From Alkalibacterium olivapovliticus (GTDB lineage: Bacteria > Bacillota > Bacilli > Lactobacillales > Carnobacteriaceae_A): DNA of 54,905 bases. The position numbers and the translations under genes are program-made. Positions 50,900 to 54,905 of the stretch are shown here, one piece after another (position 1 is the first letter of the stretch; each line of letters opens with the position of its first letter). Below the pieces are notes generated by a model, which ran no database searches, was not told where the DNA came from, and saw only the letters and a list, made by a program, of their open reading frames with translations. Location: NCBI RefSeq assembly GCF_003003275.1, contig NZ_PVTO01000017.1, positions 1 through 54,905 of the forward strand. The letters run 5' to 3'.

Positions 50900-52015
50900 A
50901 TGACTAAAAAAGTAAAAGATAGTCTAAAAAACACAGGGATATTGATTCTTTACAGTTTGTTTATATTAGGATTAGGATTTATCGCTTACCGCATAGGAAT
51001 AGAGAGTGCGACTCGTTATGAGGAATTTAATGTGGGTGCATTACTGATGTCAATGGGTCTGATTATTTTGTCGGCTACAGTAATGGTCTATCTGCACGTT
51101 GTGATTCACGAACTGGGTCATCTGGTAGCCGGTTTATTATCTGGCTATACCTTTATGCTGTTCAGGATAGGCAGTTTCGGTATCATCAAAGAAGAGAAAA
51201 AATTCAAAACCATTTCGTTCAGTATGAGTGGCACGATGGGGCAGTGTCTGATGAATCCGCCTGAATCCATCAGTGAGGTACCTTACCGATTATATTTATC
51301 AGGGGGTGTACTGGCTAATCTGATTGTATCAATAGGGAGTGTGCTTCTATACGCAGTCAATCCGACTGACTATCTGCTCCTTTTTGCTTTCATCGGCCTG
51401 ACTTCAGGACTGATGAATGGCATACCAATTGGGTTTAATGACGCAAAGGTATTAAGTAAACTGAGAAAAAGTAACGTTGCACAAGATCAGTTCTTCCAGC
51501 AGCTGAGATGGAATGGCCAATTCATCCGGTACAATAAAACCTACTCTGAAGTCGGGAAAGAAGAAAAGATAATTAATGCACAGGAACCGATTACTGAGCA
51601 GTTCAATATTTATACAAAATTGATTGAAATGAGTTCACTGCTGGAACAGAAGCAGTTTGAAGAAGCTTATCAGGAATTAGCTGAGTTATATGACCAGGTA
51701 CAGGCGGTTATTGCGCCTTACCGCTCAGAGATCATTCGAGAGTATCTTTACTGCACGCTGATTTTAGACAAAGGCAATCCTCAATTAGTAAAGGAGATCC
51801 GCTCAAACCGCTTGTTTCAAGATCATTTGAAGAGGAAACAGGTCGATGTCTATCGAATCAGGAGCGTGATAGCTTACTATTGTGATAATAACCGTGTAGA
51901 GGCCGAGAAGCTGCTTTCTCAGGCAGTGGATCATCTAGACAAGGCACCAGCTTTTGCTGATAAAGAAGTCAATCGTATACTGCTTAATCACCTTAAGGAC
52001 ATAATGGCCTTTTAG
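50900..52015 (+). CDS. M50-like (site-2 protease type) membrane metalloprotease with helical C-terminal domain
   Basis: A 371-residue protein. N-terminal helices come first, then the zinc motif HELGH (70-74) within VVIHELGHLVAGLLSGY, a further helix pair, and the second metal motif NGIPIGFNDAKVL, with Asp181 as the likely third ligand. This is the order seen in intramembrane M50 proteases. The last 190 residues are a soluble, helical, TPR-like region without a known name. Substrate unknown; candidates are peptide maturation or anti-sigma cleavage, but no sigma/anti-sigma or peptide gene is adjacent. AAAGGAG before the ATG. Monocistronic. Confidence 0.8.
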   Translation: MTKKVKDSLKNTGILILYSLFILGLGFIAYRIGIESATRYEEFNVGALLMSMGLIILSATVMVYLHVVIHELGHLVAGLLSGYTFMLFRIGSFGIIKEEKKFKTISFSMSGTMGQCLMNPPESISEVPYRLYLSGGVLANLIVSIGSVLLYAVNPTDYLLLFAFIGLTSGLMNGIPIGFNDAKVLSKLRKSNVAQDQFFQQLRWNGQFIRYNKTYSEVGKEEKIINAQEPITEQFNIYTKLIEMSSLLEQKQFEEAYQELAELYDQVQAVIAPYRSEIIREYLYCTLILDKGNPQLVKEIRSNRLFQDHLKRKQVDVYRIRSVIAYYCDNNRVEAEKLLSQAVDHLDKAPAFADKEVNRILLNHLKDIMAF

Positions 52016-52044
52016 CCAGATTATAGCAGGGCTAGAGGCATAAC

Positions 52045-52145
52045 AAAAAGACCAGTCATCAGGAGTATGTGAATCCATCTTTAAATAGTCAGGTGTATGA
52101 CTTTAGGAAGGATTCAGATCACTCTCTCAATGAGCTGGTCTTTTT
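52045..52145. terminator. Large branched bidirectional terminator
   Basis: AAAAAGACCAG (from 52045) pairs with CTGGTCTTTTT (to 52145). Inside are TGAATCC/GGATTCA and AGTC/GACT stems. It is shared by the convergent M50 gene and deacetylase gene. Confidence 0.8.
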
Positions 52146-52155
52146 GCCGTTCAGA

Positions 52156-53370
52156 CTATCTTATGGTCAGCACTTGGCCGACTCGAATGAGGCTGGTGTT
52201 GGAAATGTTATTGACTGAAGCGATACGAGTAACAGTTGTGTTGTATCTTAAAGCGATTGAGTAGAGTGTGTCACCGGGTCTGACTGTATAAGTGACGGTT
52301 GAAGAAGGTGGGGGTGTAGTGCTACCTGTTGAAGGAATAGTTAAGATGCGGCCGATACTAATAAGGTTTGGATTGGAAATGTTATTTACGGACACGATAC
52401 GGGCAACGGTTGTGTTGTATCTTAAAGCGATTGAATAGAGTGTATCACCAGGTCTGACTGTATAAGTGACAGTTGAAGAAGGAGGAGGTGTCGTACTGCC
52501 TGATGAAGGAATAGTTAAGACTCGACCGATACTAATAAGATTCGGATTGGAGATGTTGCTGGCATTAACGATTTGCTGAACGCTCACACCTGGGTAACGT
52601 AAAGCGATAGAATAAAGTGTATCACCAGGTCTGACAGTATAGGTCCTTCCGCTAGGCGCAGCTTGCAGGTTCATCAGTTGAGACATGGTCACGAATCGGT
52701 AACCCAGTCCTTTCAAACGAGTGATTATAGTTGGGAGAGCGGCTGGAGTACCACGTGCTCCTGCACCAGTATGCATCAGAATGATCGCTCCTGGGGTGAT
52801 TCTGCTCATGACACGGTTCACTATATCAGTAGATGAATTACCAGTCCAGTCGATTGTGTCAATGGTCCAGTAAACGGAATAACGGTAACCTGCATCGCCA
52901 ACATGCTGCAGGACTGTTGAGTTATAGGCACCAAATGGAGGTCTGAAAAACGGTTTGGTGGAGACGCCTGTCAAGTTGAGCACAGCTTCTTCAGTTCGCT
53001 GAAGCTCGCTTCTGATTTGTGCTCGTGTGATGGTTGTGAAATCTGGATGAGTGTATGAGTGGTTGGCAACTTCATGACCCTGATTCACGATATTGCGAAT
53101 ACGCTGAGGGTGATTGTTGATGCCTGTTCCTGTGAGGAAAAAGGTAGCTTTGATGTTATGGTTGGATAAGGTTTGAAGTATAGTATTGATATTTGTTCCG
53201 TCGGCTCCATCATCAAACGTTAGAGCTACTACTCTTTCTGTTGTGGGTCCTCTAGTAATATTCTGAGCGGGAGCTGCAGCTGCGGGAATAGCCAATGAGA
53301 GACTGAAGAAAATCCCTAAAAACACACAAACGATTTTTGCGATAACCGATCGCAATTTTTTTGTGTTCAT
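52156..53370 (-). CDS. Secreted polysaccharide (peptidoglycan) deacetylase with three LysM domains
   Basis: A 404-residue exported protein. The signal peptide (1-33, IPAAAAPA cleavage region) is followed by a NodB-type CE4 domain (46-235) with TFDDG (Asp53, Asp54), HSYTH (His104, His108), RPPFGAYN and the late LMHTGAG. Then come three LysM repeats (244-287, 303-345, 361-403) joined by Ser/Thr/Pro linkers. CE4 enzymes of this type remove acetyl groups from N-acetylglucosamine in peptidoglycan and raise lysozyme resistance. LysM modules hold it to the wall. The frame is open to 53397, but GAGGTGAG precedes the ATG at 53370. Confidence 0.92.
   Translation of the reverse strand: MNTKKLRSVIAKIVCVFLGIFFSLSLAIPAAAAPAQNITRGPTTERVVALTFDDGADGTNINTILQTLSNHNIKATFFLTGTGINNHPQRIRNIVNQGHEVANHSYTHPDFTTITRAQIRSELQRTEEAVLNLTGVSTKPFFRPPFGAYNSTVLQHVGDAGYRYSVYWTIDTIDWTGNSSTDIVNRVMSRITPGAIILMHTGAGARGTPAALPTIITRLKGLGYRFVTMSQLMNLQAAPSGRTYTVRPGDTLYSIALRYPGVSVQQIVNASNISNPNLISIGRVLTIPSSGSTTPPPSSTVTYTVRPGDTLYSIALRYNTTVARIVSVNNISNPNLISIGRILTIPSTGSTTPPPSSTVTYTVRPGDTLYSIALRYNTTVTRIASVNNISNTSLIRVGQVLTIR
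52162..52464 (-). repeat. 174-bp tandem repeats encoding LysM2 and LysM3
   Basis: The last two LysM-plus-linker units repeat with a 58-codon period and near-identical DNA, and the first unit is more diverged. The similarity suggests recent duplication or conversion, and a site of copy-number variation. Confidence 0.85.
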
Positions 53371-53581
53371 TTTTCTCACCTCTTTTCTGCTACACAAAAA
53401 AGAATGATAGGCTTAAAGGTAACGGAATGATTGAGAGAGAATCAGTCTTATCTTACTTATAGTATACTAAAAATAACGGATGAAATCATGGGGTAAAGCC
53501 TAAAAAGTGACAAAAAAGACAAATGTGTTACATGATGTTACAAAGAAAAGGGAAGATTCTGCCTTTAAGGTCAAACTGTTT

Positions 53582-54022
53582 TTAAAGTTTCTTTGTATAA
53601 CAGATGATTCGGTTAGCTTCTTTGAATCCGATCTTTTCATGAAACCGTGCACTGATTTCGTTTTTTATCTCGACATCACTGGCAAATTCAGATGCACCCA
53701 TAAAACGGGACCAGTCCTGACCCACTTCAACTAGTTTTCTGGCGATCCCTTTTTGTCTAAAGGCTTCCTTCACATAAATACCTTCTAGATAGCCGACGGG
53801 TTTAGTCTCTGTACCTTCTACATAATCATAACGCAGTTGAACATGAGCAAAACCGACGATCTCATTCTCTTCTTCACAGATAAATAGTTCGGCAGTGCTG
53901 TCTTCCTGGTAACGCAGCATTTCTCTTTCGAGTGTCTCGTAATTATCTCCGGGCCAGAGAAGCAGTGCAAGTTGGGTAATATTTTCAATATGTATGTCTC
54001 GTGCTTTTAAAATTTTCTGCAT
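53582..54022 (-). CDS. AAC(6')-I-like GNAT acetyltransferase
   Basis: A 146-residue GNAT protein. It resembles the AAC(6')-Ic/-If type of aminoglycoside 6'-N-acetyltransferases, as far as I recall those sequences: RYDYVEGTETKPVGYLEGIYV, the acetyl-CoA loop RQKGIARKL, EFASDVEIKNEIS and the end FHEKIGFKEANRIICYTKKL all align with that group. Acetylation of the 6'-amino group would lower susceptibility to tobramycin, amikacin and similar drugs; a housekeeping substrate is also possible. GGAGG before the ATG. No integron, insertion sequence or other resistance gene flanks it in the window, so it looks intrinsic rather than recently acquired. Confidence 0.82.
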   Translation of the reverse strand: MQKILKARDIHIENITQLALLLWPGDNYETLEREMLRYQEDSTAELFICEEENEIVGFAHVQLRYDYVEGTETKPVGYLEGIYVKEAFRQKGIARKLVEVGQDWSRFMGASEFASDVEIKNEISARFHEKIGFKEANRIICYTKKL

Positions 54023-54364
54023 AATTAATCCTCCAGCCAGTTTTTATGAGAACCATAACTTATTTTAAAAATAGTGTACCACACCATTTGATTAAACGCT
54101 TTCCAAAGTTGCTGCGATACTGCTAGAGAGTATATCGCCATACTAGATTTGCTGTGATTTTGGTTTAGTAAATTCATCTTCAAATACATGAAAATACATA
54201 AAATTATGTATTTAAGACCTTTATTTATTTTATCTTTTTTTTACAACTATTCGTAACAAAAAAAGCTCCCTTTTTTTTAGTGACCCTCGAAGACTGGGAA
54301 GAGTTTAAAGAGTTTGAAGCAAGGAAAGTAGACATATTAATTTATCTGAAGGGGGAAAAATTAT
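54023..54364. other. Intergenic region right of the acetyltransferase gene
   Basis: AT-rich. The acetyltransferase promoter should be at its left edge. AAAAAAAGctccCTTTTTTTT near 54258-54279 could be a small terminator. A 57-codon GTG frame from 54281 opens TLEDWEEFKEFEARKVDIL, which looks protein-like, but it has no ribosome binding site and overlaps the next small gene. It is at most a fragment. Confidence 0.4.
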
Positions 54365-54572
54365 ATGAAGACAATCATTCAAGTATTAAGTGTTATCCTG
54401 GCACTAGTAGGCTTGTATTTAGCTATTATGATGTTTACCAGCTGGCTTAAAGTAGTTTCTATTCAGTATATAGGGGATTTTTTTACCGTTTATTAGTGTG
54501 TTTCAGTCTTTGGTACTTATATTAGTAATTTATTCGATACTGTTTTCAAGTTCCAAACAAGTAGGTAAATAA
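54365..54572 (+). pseudogene. Small two-helix membrane protein gene interrupted at a T7 run
   Basis: AAGGGGG precedes an ATG at 54365. It opens a 43-codon frame MKTIIQVLSVILALVGLYLA.. with one transmembrane helix that stops at 54496. Shifting by one base at the seven T of 54478-54484 opens a continuation LPFISVFQSLVLILVIYSIL.. ending SSSKQVGK and TAA at 54572. That gives a 69-70-residue protein with two helices. A frameshift mutation, phase variation, sequencing error or a genuine 43-residue protein are all possible. Confidence 0.55.
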
Positions 54573-54648
54573 TGTATTCGTAAATAACTTTAATTTGTGT
54601 CTGCTACATGATATACTTTAAAGGTTTTCAAATAAAAACATTATATTG

Positions 54649-54866
54649 TTGAAAAAAAACACCAAGAAGGTGTATACTTACTTTGAGTCAAGTAAAGTTG
54701 ACAAAACGTCACTATTATCGTGTAACGTTAAAAGCTTTACTAACTTGAAGTTTAAAGTTTACTAACTATATTGTACAACTGTATCACATGAAAAAAGGGT
54801 AAAAAAAGAAGGTTCTATAATATTTGGTGTTGGTGAGTTCCTTTGGAACTTACTGGCACCTTTTTT
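54649..54866 (+). ncRNA. Candidate small RNA with promoter and strong terminator
   Basis: TTGAAA (54649-54654), 18 bases, TATACT (54673-54678), then about 185 bases without a ribosome-bound ORF, ending in GGTGTTGGTGAGTTCC / GGAACTTACTGGCACC (54826-54860, fully paired with G-U) and six T. An ACACC/GGTGT inverted repeat overlaps the -10 region. It could also be the terminal part of a mobile element cut by the window edge. Confidence 0.4.
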
Positions 54867-54905
54867 GTATTTCAATAGAAAAAGGCCTGTAGATTCCCTT
54901 ATACT

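Noticed and set aside
52162-52500. CRISPR-like repeats
   Set aside because: They are in-frame LysM coding repeats with no spacers.
53526-53541. WalR box (TGTTAC repeated) upstream of the deacetylase gene
   Set aside because: The half-sites are 4 bases apart rather than the 5 required and the position is far from the start codon.
54281-54454. 57-codon GTG frame opening TLEDWEEFKEF
   Set aside because: No ribosome binding site and overlaps the better-supported small membrane gene; perhaps a fragment.

Overview
The window is an origin-proximal stretch of a low-GC Gram-positive chromosome. Gene order and family features point to the Lactobacillales, and the mix of genes looks most like the Carnobacteriaceae (Marinilactibacillus/Alkalibacterium-like). 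The genus is an inference from gene content, not something the bases prove. The landmark is the replication origin. dnaA-dnaN-yaaA-recF-gyrB-gyrA-rpsF-ssb-rpsR-gdpP-rplI-dnaB run leftwards on the minus strand from about 41.2 to 26.5 kb. rpmH-rnpA-yidC-jag run rightwards from 41.7 kb. DnaA boxes lie upstream of dnaA and between dnaA and dnaN, and the dnaA-dnaN gap also carries a textbook basal unwinding module (two boxes, a short GC spacer, five TAG/TAA trios, an AT-rich tract). Three perfect parS sites lie at 28.0, 30.6 and 31.6 kb, but parA/parB are not in the window. The mnmE/mnmG/rsmG block that often follows jag is also absent.

Left part (0-9.2 kb): a DbpA-type RNA helicase, a CadD-like transporter, a polyprenyl-diphosphate synthase/MenA-like prenyltransferase pair (demethylmenaquinone branch), a VOC protein, an AT-rich pair made of a TPR protein and an AbaSI/PvuRts1I-family endonuclease directly beside the 3' end of rlmH, and a divergent ohrR/ohr pair with a clear operator. 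Between ohr and htrA (9.19-9.55 kb) is a second dense DnaA-box cluster about 30 kb from oriC.

Middle (9.6-26.4 kb): an HtrA protease that carries a lipobox, a roughly 300-nt chain of hairpins, the walRKHIJ cell-wall stress operon (strong promoter upstream of walR), a stand-alone glucose-type EIIA, a DUF948/YtxH-like pair, a cytoplasmic alpha-amylase, a KtrB/KtrA potassium channel, purA, and a split fructose-type PTS (IIA, IIB, IIC).

Right part (45-54.9 kb): folC, then a trehalose module (treB PTS EIIBC, treC phosphotrehalase, divergent treR, and a 16-bp palindromic TreR operator at the treB promoter). TreB has no IIA domain, so the free EIIA at 17.4 kb is a plausible phosphodonor. Next come an M50-type membrane metalloprotease, a secreted polysaccharide deacetylase with three C-terminal LysM repeats, an AAC(6')-Ic-like acetyltransferase, a frameshifted two-helix small membrane protein, and a possible small RNA with a strong terminator at the right edge. 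GdpP (c-di-AMP hydrolysis) and KtrAB (a known c-di-AMP target family) in one window suggest linked osmotic control. No rRNA, tRNA, CRISPR array or complete transposase was seen. Many operons end in long, often bidirectional, terminators.
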